This document shows, piece by piece, positions 5,872-11,571 of a stretch of DNA of 22,522 bases. The DNA comes from a virus: positions 1 to 22,522 of the IMG/VR virus record IMGVR_UViG_3300030098_002565, one strand, 5' to 3'. Both the position numbers and the translations under genes were made by a program. Position 1 is the first letter of the stretch. Each line of letters opens with the position of its first letter. The notes beneath the pieces were generated by a model that searched no databases, was not told where the DNA came from, and saw only the letters and a program-made list of their open reading frames with translations.

Positions 5872-5896
5872 CATTTCAACCTGGATGTGAGATAAT
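5868..5896 (+). promoter_or_regulatory. early host-type promoter 5
   Basis: TTGACA (5868-5873), 17 bases, GATAAT (5891-5896), with ATGTGA before the -10. The upstream gene's TGA is part of the -35. It drives 5926-6276 with a leader of about 23 bases containing AGAGACAGA. Confidence 0.85.
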
Positions 5897-5925
5897 ATCA
5901 CATACAGTTAAAACAGAGACAGAAC

Positions 5926-6276
5926 ATGACAGAACAAACTTATAATGTTCTGCCTGTTCCAAGCTCAAAAGGTGTGATTAAAACACAGACATTCCGTGAT
6001 ACTAGGATTGAACCTGTGTTGAATGTGAAAGCATTCATGAATTTTAATCACAATGAGGAATGGAAAAAAGCCATTGATCGTAATGGTAAGAAGTCCAGAG
6101 CAAAAGGAACAGAGCAGAAAAAACCTAGATCCATTCGCAGGAATGGTGAAACTATTGTGATCCAAGCGGTCACAGTAGAAAATGACAAGACTGTGCCTAA
6201 ATGGGAACGTGAAGGATACGAGTCTTATAATGACTATATCAGATGTCGAGTCCATAGAGGAAAATATAAGTCTTGA
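5926..6276 (+). CDS. basic early protein of unknown function
   Basis: A 116-residue protein starting MTEQTYNVLPVPSSKGVIKT. The centre is strongly basic (NGKKSRAKGTEQKKPRSIRRNG) and the C-terminus ends PKWEREGYESYNDYIRCRVHRGKYKS. The basic patch suggests contact with nucleic acid. The stop TGA (6274-6276) lies within the TTGACA of promoter 6. With its own strong host-type promoter it should be among the first and most abundant phage products. I recognise no family. Confidence 0.75.
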   Translation: MTEQTYNVLPVPSSKGVIKTQTFRDTRIEPVLNVKAFMNFNHNEEWKKAIDRNGKKSRAKGTEQKKPRSIRRNGETIVIQAVTVENDKTVPKWEREGYESYNDYIRCRVHRGKYKS

Positions 6277-6301
6277 CATATTGCATCACTTGTGAGATAA
6301 T
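6273..6301 (+). promoter_or_regulatory. early host-type promoter 6
   Basis: TTGACA (6273-6278), 17 bases, GATAAT (6296-6301), with TTGTGA before the -10 and the dyad TCAC-TT-GTGA over the spacer. It is the last full promoter of the array and would drive the long run of small genes starting at 6342. Confidence 0.85.
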
Positions 6302-6341
6302 CTTCTCATAGTGATGATAACATTCAAATCTGAAAGGTTCT

Positions 6342-6533
6342 ATGAATTATATTCATAAGCTCCAAGAAGAGAATAAAGAGCTTAAATCTAAGCTCAATGA
6401 AGCTCTTCATCACACAGAACATTTATGGGATTACGCTAATTCCGATAAGTTCATGGGTGAAATTGAAGATCAATATATCAATAAGAAAGATATATTCCTG
6501 AGAGTTGAACCTATATTGAGAGAGTTAAGATGA
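6342..6533 (+). CDS. small coiled-coil protein
   Basis: A 63-residue protein whose first 27 residues (MNYIHKLQEENKELKSKLNE...) have the heptad pattern of a coiled coil, followed by a short domain ending FLRVEPILRELR. A 'MNYI.KLQEEN..LK' start is, as I recall, common in small proteins of cyanophages and other marine phages, function unknown. It is the first gene after promoter 6 and its 3' end overlaps the next start by four bases (ATGA). Confidence 0.75.
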   Translation: MNYIHKLQEENKELKSKLNEALHHTEHLWDYANSDKFMGEIEDQYINKKDIFLRVEPILRELR

Positions 6534-6856
6534 ACCATAAAGAATACAATGGTTGGTACAACTATGAGACATGGTGTTTCAATGTCCATCATTGCGGTGA
6601 TGACTTCAATGAAACTATCCAAAGTATCATAGACAACTATGAGAGAGAATTGGGTGATCCTCTCACAGATGAAGAACGGCATGTAATACAATTAAGTGTT
6701 CATCTAAAGGATTATCTTAATGAGTTTTATCATGAACACACTGAAACTCAATGGACATTACTAGATGATCTCTTGATGGGTGCAATCCAGGAAATTAATT
6801 GGCATGAACTTGCTAAGAATTACTATCAATCATACTTAGAAGATTATGGAAAATAG
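6530..6856 (+). CDS. conserved phage protein with NGWYNYETW motif
   Basis: A 108-residue acidic protein. The N-terminal NGWYNYETWCFNVHH belongs to a family of small proteins found in many phages and plasmids that begin 'NGWxNYETW', of unknown function. The rest is helical and acidic (DPLTDEERHVIQLSVHLKDYL; LLMGAIQEINWHELAKNYYQ). It overlaps both neighbours, by 4 and 11 bases, so it is part of one translation-coupled run. Confidence 0.8.
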   Translation: MNHKEYNGWYNYETWCFNVHHCGDDFNETIQSIIDNYERELGDPLTDEERHVIQLSVHLKDYLNEFYHEHTETQWTLLDDLLMGAIQEINWHELAKNYYQSYLEDYGK

Positions 6857-7064
6857 ACCAATTCCAAAAAGGGTCACAATCCATGATCCTAAGAAGGACA
6901 CAACTAAAGAGTATGAGGTTTATGGTACTTATGAATCTGGATCAAGAGGACATGAACTAAAGTATGGCACAAATGGACTCATACATGGTCTATGTCATTG
7001 GCCTGAAAGAAGAGTAAAAAAAGCTCATACAAGCGGTAGATTTTACACCTATCATTGGGAGTAA
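6846..7064 (+). CDS. small protein of unknown function
   Basis: A 72-residue basic protein (MENRPIPKRVTIHDPKKDTT... ending HTSGRFYTYHWE), probably beta-rich and rich in histidine, tyrosine and tryptophan. It overlaps the preceding gene by 11 bases and stops one base before the next ATG. No family recognised; the coding call rests on tight packing and on reading through without gaps. Confidence 0.65.
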   Translation: MENRPIPKRVTIHDPKKDTTKEYEVYGTYESGSRGHELKYGTNGLIHGLCHWPERRVKKAHTSGRFYTYHWE

Positions 7065-7065
7065 T

Positions 7066-7365
7066 ATGGAAAGAAAACAGCTCTTAGTAAGAATGGACAA
7101 CATACCAGATGGTCTAAATGGTTTTGTCTATGAATTAACAGAATCACAGATCAAGTATGTTAAAAACATAGGTGAATACCGTGGCAGATACTATGTTGAA
7201 CTAATGAGTGATGGGGAAATGTTGATTTATGAGACTTTCATCACTTATCAGAAAGCAGTAAATCAGGTTATAAACTTTGTATCCTGTACTGCATGGAAAA
7301 GAGATAAAACTGAACTAGCATGGGACATACTTAGAAACAAACTTGTCCCTACACTAACTTCGTGA
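7066..7365 (+). CDS. small protein of unknown function
   Basis: A 99-residue protein (MERKQLLVRMDNIPDGLNGF...) with mixed beta and helical character. GGGAG (7057-7061) lies four bases upstream of the ATG. It has no cysteine cluster or membrane segment and I recognise no family. It is in the same operon as its neighbours. Confidence 0.7.
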   Translation: MERKQLLVRMDNIPDGLNGFVYELTESQIKYVKNIGEYRGRYYVELMSDGEMLIYETFITYQKAVNQVINFVSCTAWKRDKTELAWDILRNKLVPTLTS

Positions 7366-7371
7366 AAAAGC

Positions 7372-7632
7372 ATGATTGATAAATCCTACACGTGCAATCA
7401 ATGCAGTCGTAGAACGGTAAGACCTGACCGTATCTGCCAGGAATGCAGTGATTACAATGAAAAGTATTATGACCTTAGATCAATAGAAGTCGCATTGATT
7501 CAAGGTGATAGTAAAAGTGAAAAGTATCTAAATCAATTTAGTAGTCGGTTTGGTGTAGGTTCTGGGCATAGTACCAGAAAACGTAATGGAAACAAGTATG
7601 TGAAATTCTATGAAAACTTTAATCCATGTTAA
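7372..7632 (+). CDS. small protein with N-terminal zinc ribbon
   Basis: An 86-residue protein with two CxxC pairs, YTCNQCSRRT and RICQECSDYN, a probable zinc-binding knuckle over residues 8-26. The basic C-terminal part (SGHSTRKRNGNKYVKFYENF) suggests nucleic acid contact. The 3' end overlaps the next gene by 23 bases. Small zinc proteins are frequent among early phage genes, and a regulatory or host-takeover role is possible but not shown. Confidence 0.7.
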   Translation: MIDKSYTCNQCSRRTVRPDRICQECSDYNEKYYDLRSIEVALIQGDSKSEKYLNQFSSRFGVGSGHSTRKRNGNKYVKFYENFNPC

Positions 7633-7828
7633 TCAGCATCATGTAAAGCATAATAAAAAGCATGGTACTGATTTACCACCAATCACAGTGAAAACCTACA
7701 AATCGAACATTAAATGTTCAGAAGTAGCTTTCACTTGTGGAAGGGTTGTCTATCAACCCGATAAACCTCTGTCCTGTGGTGCAACCCTATGGATAGAAAC
7801 TGATCAACCTGTAACTATTTTAAGATGA
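7610..7828 (+). CDS. conserved small marine phage protein
   Basis: A 72-residue protein with NQHHVKHNKKHG near the N-terminus and VVYQPDKPLSCGATLWIETDQPVTI near the C-terminus. I recall a small phage protein family of this pattern ('NQHVI..N.K.G......KT......VVY.PDKPLSCGA.VWIET'), without known function. It is beta-rich, with no membrane segment. It overlaps the gene upstream by 23 bases and its stop overlaps the next start as ATGATG. Confidence 0.75.
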   Translation: MKTLIHVNQHHVKHNKKHGTDLPPITVKTYKSNIKCSEVAFTCGRVVYQPDKPLSCGATLWIETDQPVTILR

Positions 7829-8052
7829 TGCAAATAGTTTCAACTGAGTATAAAGGTGACCTGACTTTTCTTTTTGAACCAAGAGATACTGGTTGGAAAA
7901 GAACACTACATTATCCTATTAATGAACGTGCTCAAGCACTTTGTTCATTACTAAAAGTAGATTCACTTTCTGAAGAGAAAGCACAGTTTATTCATAAGCA
8001 TTTGTTCCCATTACAATTTAAAACTGAGGAGAAATGGTATGAAACAGCCTAA
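7825..8052 (+). CDS. small protein of unknown function
   Basis: A 75-residue protein (MMQIVSTEYKGDLTFLFEPRDTG...) with a beta-rich first half and a helical second half (ALCSLLKVDSLSEEKAQFIHKHLF). It starts at tandem ATG codons overlapping the preceding TGA and overlaps the next gene by 14 bases. No family recognised. Confidence 0.65.
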   Translation: MMQIVSTEYKGDLTFLFEPRDTGWKRTLHYPINERAQALCSLLKVDSLSEEKAQFIHKHLFPLQFKTEEKWYETA

Positions 8053-8293
8053 TCCTTATCAAGTATCAATAGATGGTGAACCTATTGGACCATTTGAAGT
8101 AGTGTCAACGGATGGGAATCCGATTACCAAAGAGTACATTCTTGATTACTTCAAACGTAAAGGTAGAAATGCAAAGAGTTGGGGAGGTGCATTATTGAGA
8201 CAGTCTTATATGGAAAAGTTAGAAAGTTTTGGTGCTATGACTGAATTCAATAATCTTGTCGAATCAGGAGAAATAAAAAATGAAACAACTTAA
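8039..8293 (+). CDS. small protein of unknown function
   Basis: An 84-residue protein (MKQPNPYQVSIDGEPIGPFEVVS...). GAGGAGAAATGGT upstream provides a good ribosome binding site for ATG 8039. It contains a short basic segment (DYFKRKGRNAKSWGGALLRQ) and ends in the acidic VESGEIKNETT. Overlaps of 14 bases on both sides tie it to its neighbours. No family recognised. Confidence 0.7.
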   Translation: MKQPNPYQVSIDGEPIGPFEVVSTDGNPITKEYILDYFKRKGRNAKSWGGALLRQSYMEKLESFGAMTEFNNLVESGEIKNETT

Positions 8294-8435
8294 ATATAAG
8301 TTAATCGGATGTACTGGATGTAATAAAAGCAGATACAGTACTTCATTCTATGAAGAAGAATTGGAAACAGAATACACATGTTACCAATGCCAAGGATTAA
8401 TCAAATCAAAAAACCCTTATGCAAAATCAAACTAA
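8280..8435 (+). CDS. 51-residue zinc-ribbon-like protein
   Basis: The ORF MKQLKYKLIGCTGCNKSRYS... carries two CxxC pairs (CTGC and CYQC) separated by 24 residues, the pattern of a single zinc ribbon. CAGGAG lies nine bases upstream of ATG 8280 inside the previous gene. It overlaps both neighbours by 14-17 bases, like the rest of this operon. Function unknown; zinc ribbons of this size often bind nucleic acid or a polymerase. Confidence 0.65.
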   Translation: MKQLKYKLIGCTGCNKSRYSTSFYEEELETEYTCYQCQGLIKSKNPYAKSN

Positions 8436-8631
8436 ACTAACACCAGGAATGGCATTAAGATACTGCAATACTCAAGATAAGTATATTAAGCAGTTAGGAC
8501 AGTTAAACGATTGGGCAAGTGAGCCTGATAACACAACTAAGTGTGATTCAATATTAAAACTATTAGAGCAAATGACTCACACTCAAAGTTTAATAAGACT
8601 ATGGGAAAATCGAATAGAACAAAAGGCATAG
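8419..8631 (+). CDS. small helical protein of unknown function
   Basis: A 70-residue protein (MQNQTKLTPGMALRYCNTQD...), predicted mostly helical, with no recognised motif. It begins within the previous gene and its 3' end overlaps the next ORF by 31 bases. Coding is supported by close packing in the operon. Confidence 0.6.
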   Translation: MQNQTKLTPGMALRYCNTQDKYIKQLGQLNDWASEPDNTTKCDSILKLLEQMTHTQSLIRLWENRIEQKA

Positions 8632-8807
8632 AGAATAGAGGATCACAGATCCATAAAAACAAGAAGAGACATTATTATTTATATCCGAAATTTGATGAAT
8701 GGTATGAACAGTTAACCAAAAATGAGGAGGAACATGATGTACCTCGTAGGAATCCTGGTAACGCTATTGATTTCAGTAGCGATAGGGATGCTTTGGATAA
8801 CGCTTAA
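8601..8807 (+). CDS. small basic protein candidate
   Basis: A 68-residue ORF (MGKSNRTKGIENRGSQIHKNKKRHYYLYPKFDEWYEQ...) with a basic first half and an acidic second half. It overlaps the upstream gene by 31 bases and the downstream membrane-protein gene by 71, more than usual here, and no clear ribosome binding site is seen. Without it 8632-8736 would be empty, so it is kept at lower confidence. Confidence 0.45.
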   Translation: MGKSNRTKGIENRGSQIHKNKKRHYYLYPKFDEWYEQLTKNEEEHDVPRRNPGNAIDFSSDRDALDNA

Positions 8808-8934
8808 TTACTATGTTGAGATTAAGTTAACTCCAAAGTGTTTATGGTGTGGTGAAGAAAAATCAGATCACTTTCTCAATAAGGAGGATATTGATCAATG
8901 TATAGAGAACACAATCCCCAGTGCCGTGAGATAA
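8737..8934 (+). CDS. small membrane protein with cysteine-rich tail
   Basis: A 65-residue protein with one N-terminal membrane helix (MYLVGILVTLLISVAIGMLW) followed by a soluble tail containing CLWC and, later, H and C in DHFLNKEDIDQC, a possible zinc site. AGGAGG (8725-8730) is six bases from ATG 8737; ATG 8734 is the alternative. The helix needs no cleavage site, so the tail is probably either cytoplasmic or periplasmic and anchored. An early, membrane-anchored phage protein could act in superinfection exclusion or host takeover, but this is inference. Confidence 0.65.
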   Translation: MYLVGILVTLLISVAIGMLWITLNYYVEIKLTPKCLWCGEEKSDHFLNKEDIDQCIENTIPSAVR

Positions 8935-9518
8935 TGCAGGGTTCGGTTGAAGGTATGATGCAGGGATATGCTTTAGCAAGCATAAGTATGCGTACCAGAA
9001 CCGATAGACTCTGTATTGAAATGCAAGAGTATAGGGATCAAGGATTTGCTTGTAAGCCTATCCAAAAGATGCCTAATAAGAGAAACGGTGCAAAGTATGT
9101 CTATGAGAATAGATATGAATTGTACGCTGACTCTATGAAGATCATAAAATCCAAGAAAAAGGATTCAGATAGAGACTTCATTATGAGGTGGCTTGAAGTT
9201 CCTGGTCTTGGTATTCCTAAAGCTGCATTTGTAGCTCAATTGATGAATGGGTGGGCAGGTTGTTTTGATGTCCATAACATTAAAAAGTATATGCCAGATG
9301 TGGATGCCAAAAAAGGTACTCCGAATAGGTGGCAAACCAGTGGTAATAGTCAAGAGACTAAGAATAGAAAGACTCTTGATTACCTGGACTTCTGCCGTAA
9401 GATCGGTGGATGTGGGCATCTATGGGATCAATGGTGTAATGCCAGACCCTTGGAAATGCCTAAACTCATTGATGGTGAACACTTGTCTAGTCTTCATCCT
9501 CAATGGCTAACTACGTAG
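8898..9518 (+). CDS. conserved phage protein with helix-hairpin-helix-like segment
   Basis: A 206-residue protein, the largest of the early unknown genes. AAGGAGG (8881-8887) lies ten bases before the ATG. Its middle contains WLEVPGLGIPKAAFVAQLM followed by NGWAGCFDVHNI. The PGLGIPKAAFV part resembles the GxGxxxA hairpin of helix-hairpin-helix DNA-binding motifs, and several residues around it are aromatic or glycine as in a conserved core. The first 90 residues are helical and basic (KPIQKMPNKRNGAKYVYENRYELY). I recall similar unnamed proteins in marine podoviruses. A DNA-binding role is suggested, not shown. The stop codon lies in a hairpin (9513-9532). Confidence 0.75.
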   Translation: MYREHNPQCREIMQGSVEGMMQGYALASISMRTRTDRLCIEMQEYRDQGFACKPIQKMPNKRNGAKYVYENRYELYADSMKIIKSKKKDSDRDFIMRWLEVPGLGIPKAAFVAQLMNGWAGCFDVHNIKKYMPDVDAKKGTPNRWQTSGNSQETKNRKTLDYLDFCRKIGGCGHLWDQWCNARPLEMPKLIDGEHLSSLHPQWLTT

Positions 9519-9532
9519 AAATTCATCTACGT
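9513..9532. terminator. hairpin over the stop codon, possible weak terminator
   Basis: ACGTAGA (9513-9519) and TCTACGT (9526-9532) form a perfect seven-base-pair stem with loop AATTCA, followed by GTAATTTTAAT. The stem is stable enough to matter but the T-tract is short. It could attenuate transcription in the middle of the early operon or mark an RNA processing site. Confidence 0.4.
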
Positions 9533-9544
9533 GTAATTTTAATC

Positions 9545-9573
9545 TTGACATAGGATAGACTATGCAATACATT
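9545..9573 (+). promoter_or_regulatory. weak promoter candidate
   Basis: TTGACA (9545-9550) lies 17 bases from TACATT (9568-9573), a poor -10, and without the TGTGA element of the early promoters. The -10 falls inside the gene at 9562. It may be a relic or a weak promoter after the hairpin at 9513. Confidence 0.25.
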
Positions 9574-9807
9574 AATCAAATCAGTGCAGATAATCGTAAT
9601 GCACGTAGCATGTTAATGATTCTTGAACATGCTCAACGTGGTAATTGGCTCAATTATAAGGGCCGACAAGGACGGTACATAGGCAAGGACCATACAGGTT
9701 GGCATCACATTGTCTGGAAGGACAGATGTTGGGATGCAATCGACATGGCAAAGCAAGTGTCAGAAGCGACACAGAACTTAATACAACTCCTTGAGAGGAA
9801 TAAGTGA
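9562..9807 (+). CDS. small basic protein of unknown function
   Basis: An 81-residue protein (MQYINQISADNRNARSMLMIL...) with a central strand-rich part (YKGRQGRYIGKDHTGWHHIVWKD) that looks like a small barrel or RNA-binding fold, between two helices. It starts a new run of genes after the 43-base gap at 9519-9561. Its stop overlaps the next start as GTGA. Confidence 0.65.
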   Translation: MQYINQISADNRNARSMLMILEHAQRGNWLNYKGRQGRYIGKDHTGWHHIVWKDRCWDAIDMAKQVSEATQNLIQLLERNK

Positions 9808-10046
9808 GTAAAAGTCTCTATGAAATGGGTAGATCAGAGTCCTTTAAAATTATTTCAGAAAAGAAGGACAACTTCGGTTTCACATTTGAACAGTTTGAAA
9901 AAGCAGGTGAGAACTATGCTAACCAACTCTCACAGAAAGAGTTGATAGCTAATGTCGCTCAAGATGAAGCAATGTTCTTGTGGGACTGTGATGATCAAGA
10001 AGAAGTTGAACGCTGTATGGAACTTTATGGAGAAATCAATGCCTAG
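9804..10046 (+). CDS. small acidic protein of unknown function, GTG start
   Basis: An 80-residue acidic helical protein (MSKSLYEMGRSESFKIISEKKD...). The start is GTG 9804, preceded by GAGAGG at a good distance and overlapping the upstream TGA. The end (MELYGEINA) overlaps the next gene by eight bases. No family recognised. Confidence 0.65.
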   Translation: MSKSLYEMGRSESFKIISEKKDNFGFTFEQFEKAGENYANQLSQKELIANVAQDEAMFLWDCDDQEEVERCMELYGEINA

Positions 10047-10215
10047 TGTAGAATTTGTGTTTCCAGGCCAGGATAAGCCTGTAGTAGTTCCTGAAAAGAT
10101 AGTTTCAGGTTTATGCGATAACCCCAAGATCCTAGCTAATTTTATTAAAACTAATTTGAAAGGAAAAGAAAATGCCAGTAAGTCTAGTAAAATGGACAGA
10201 TCAGACTCGAAATGA
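10039..10215 (+). CDS. small basic protein of unknown function
   Basis: A 58-residue protein (MPSVEFVFPGQDKPVVVPEK...) with a beta-rich first half and a lysine-serine-rich tail. I chose ATG 10039, six bases after GGAG (10029-10032). An in-frame ATG at 10027 and a longer ORF from 9952 exist but read through the preceding gene. It overlaps both neighbours. Confidence 0.6.
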   Translation: MPSVEFVFPGQDKPVVVPEKIVSGLCDNPKILANFIKTNLKGKENASKSSKMDRSDSK

Positions 10216-10432
10216 GCAAATGCCTCACTCACATAAAAATGTTGCACGTGAGGTAATGTATTATAGCGAGTCTCGTAAGGAATGGATGAGTTTAGACGAT
10301 ATGAACATTGAGCATATCAAGAATCTACTCATCAAAGTCTTAGCCAAAGACTACAACGGACGTTTTCGTGTAGTTACTTCTGAAACTACTCGCAATGTAG
10401 ATGAATATGCAGTCACAGGACACGTTCAGTAG
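10172..10432 (+). CDS. small protein of unknown function
   Basis: An 86-residue protein. ATG 10172 is preceded by AAAGGAAAAGAA, a clear ribosome binding site, although the start lies 44 bases inside the preceding gene. The sequence has mixed helix and strand (KNVAREVMYYSESRKEWMSL; NGRFRVVTSETTRNVDEYAV). No family recognised. Confidence 0.6.
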   Translation: MPVSLVKWTDQTRNEQMPHSHKNVAREVMYYSESRKEWMSLDDMNIEHIKNLLIKVLAKDYNGRFRVVTSETTRNVDEYAVTGHVQ

Positions 10433-10658
10433 TTTGTTTGAGAAATTAGATGATGAGTCTAAGACTAGGCTTGCATCTCATTTTTTCAATCTCATGCAGA
10501 TTTTTGTAGGTCAGACTCACGCTATCTTGAATGATCAGGATCTGACTGCAATGCAAGCATATCAGTTTATGCAGAAAGAACTGCATGATTTCCTAGAAGC
10601 TACACAGGATGTTATTGCTTCTGAGTATGATAGTGTTGAACCACAAGTGCTTAATTGA
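10401..10658 (+). CDS. small helical protein of unknown function
   Basis: An 85-residue acidic, all-helical protein (MNMQSQDTFSSLFEKLDDES...). ATG 10407 is a possible alternative start. The start lies 32 bases inside the preceding gene and the next start is two bases downstream of its stop. No motif was recognised. Confidence 0.65.
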   Translation: MNMQSQDTFSSLFEKLDDESKTRLASHFFNLMQIFVGQTHAILNDQDLTAMQAYQFMQKELHDFLEATQDVIASEYDSVEPQVLN

Positions 10659-10659
10659 T

Positions 10660-10806
10660 ATGAGAGAATTATTCTTTTATTTAGTTGCAATGTGTATCTT
10701 AGGATACTTTCTTTCTTTTCAGTGGACACGTGTGATTGTAAATATGAAACAGGATGTGCCGTATGTTGCTGAAAATCGGAGAATACGAGATCTTTTTGAC
10801 TCGTAA
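10660..10806 (+). CDS. 48-residue membrane protein
   Basis: The ORF MRELFFYLVAMCILGYFLSF... has one N-terminal membrane helix at residues 3-20 and a basic tail (NMKQDVPYVAENRRIRDLFDS). The start is ATG 10660, just after the TGA of the previous gene; a longer in-frame reading from 10609 lies within that gene. By size and layout it could be an early membrane effector. No family recognised. Confidence 0.6.
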   Translation: MRELFFYLVAMCILGYFLSFQWTRVIVNMKQDVPYVAENRRIRDLFDS

Positions 10807-10919
10807 TAAAGCGATATGTGACACTAAATTACCCTTGATTTATTTTAAGCGGTATGATAATGTTACGTATGTTAGTTTATTTGGAATTAGATTAACTTTA
10901 TCATAAAGAAAGGCGGATT
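10807..10919 (+). promoter_or_regulatory. intergenic stretch with a weak promoter candidate
   Basis: This 113-base gap separates the early gene run from the lysogeny side. TTGATT (10835-10840) and TATGATAAT (10853-10861) could form a promoter with a short 15-base spacer and TATGA in place of the TGTGA of the early array. AAAGAAAGGCGG just before ATG 10920 is a good ribosome binding site. A separate promoter here would fit control of the regulator and integrase, but the spacing is poor. Confidence 0.3.
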
Positions 10920-11027
10920 ATGCAAACTCAAAAAATTAGGAAGTCAAAAATTTGGCAACGACCATCCCGTAACAGCAGAAGAGCTTGGATATTCAGGCAT
11001 CCACCCAATCGAGGAGGTACTGGATGA
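10920..11027 (+). CDS. 35-residue arginine-rich peptide candidate
   Basis: The ORF MQTQKIRKSKIWQRPSRNSR... is very basic, with eight arginines. AAAGAAAGGCGG upstream supports the ATG, and the stop overlaps the next start as ATGA (11024-11027). It could bind nucleic acid. Its size leaves room for doubt. Confidence 0.45.
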   Translation: MQTQKIRKSKIWQRPSRNSRRAWIFRHPPNRGGTG

Positions 11028-11140
11028 TAAGACTCAATAAAATTGCAACCAATTGGAAAAATAAATGGTTTTCCAAAATGGAACGGGAATCTTCATTTAT
11101 TATGAAATGGATAATCTATAAAACAGATCCACCTGAATGA
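11024..11140 (+). CDS. 38-residue basic peptide candidate
   Basis: The ORF MIRLNKIATNWKNKWFSKME... has an excellent Shine-Dalgarno, GAGGAGG (11011-11017), six bases from ATG 11024. It is basic and amphipathic, without a cysteine cluster. After it, 11141-11223 holds no gene; AGTTG and CAACT near 11189-11214 give only a weak stem. Function unknown. Confidence 0.5.
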   Translation: MIRLNKIATNWKNKWFSKMERESSFIMKWIIYKTDPPE

Positions 11141-11223
11141 CTCAAGAAAGGCTAAGTCCCGATAAACAGGCCAAAAAATTGAGTCGGAGTTGTTGGTGGT
11201 GTTGTCAACTTTAAAAAAGCACT

Positions 11224-11571
11224 ATGGAACAGTACAATGAACTTAAAAAGCTTAAGCGTGTGCTTAACCGTTTTCAAGAGCTTGATATGGAAATGCAGAT
11301 TCCTACGATACTTATATTGTTAGAAGCTGCTATGCAAGACCCTAAGTATCCTAAGTCTGTTAAGGCTTTAGGTGCATTAGCAGGTCAAAAGTCTGGTAGT
11401 GCATCACGTAATGTGATGGCATACTGTGAACGTAACCGTGTTAAAGATAACGGTCATGGTCTTCTCAAGACTGAGGAGAATCCAGAGTTCAGAGTAGAGA
11501 AGTTAGTCAGTATGACACCAAAAGGTGACTTATTCGTTCAATCTCTTGTGGATATATTGAATGAGCATTAG
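11224..11571 (+). CDS. putative winged-helix DNA-binding regulator
   Basis: A 115-residue protein with the order expected of a MarR-like winged helix: helices (MQIPTILILLEAAMQ), a likely recognition part (KSVKALGALAGQKSGSASRNVMAYCERN), and a wing-like turn (GHGLLKTEENPEFRVEKLVSMTPKGDLFVQ). The final 'V.MTPKG..' resembles the 'L T.KG' end of MarR wings. It overlaps the integrase start by 11 bases, so regulator and integrase are co-transcribed, a common arrangement when the regulator controls integration or the lysogenic state. The CTCAC-NN-GTGAG dyads at several promoters are possible targets, but that link is untested. The fold call is from pattern only. Confidence 0.55.
   Translation: MEQYNELKKLKRVLNRFQELDMEMQIPTILILLEAAMQDPKYPKSVKALGALAGQKSGSASRNVMAYCERNRVKDNGHGLLKTEENPEFRVEKLVSMTPKGDLFVQSLVDILNEH

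Noticed and set aside
8927-8935. TGAGATAAT resembling the early -10 element
   Set aside because: It lies in overlapping coding sequence, has no -35 at 17 bases (GAACAC) and lacks the full TGTGA block.
9930-10247. 105-residue - strand ORF across three early genes
   Set aside because: No start signals; the + strand genes here have ribosome binding sites and overlapping ends.
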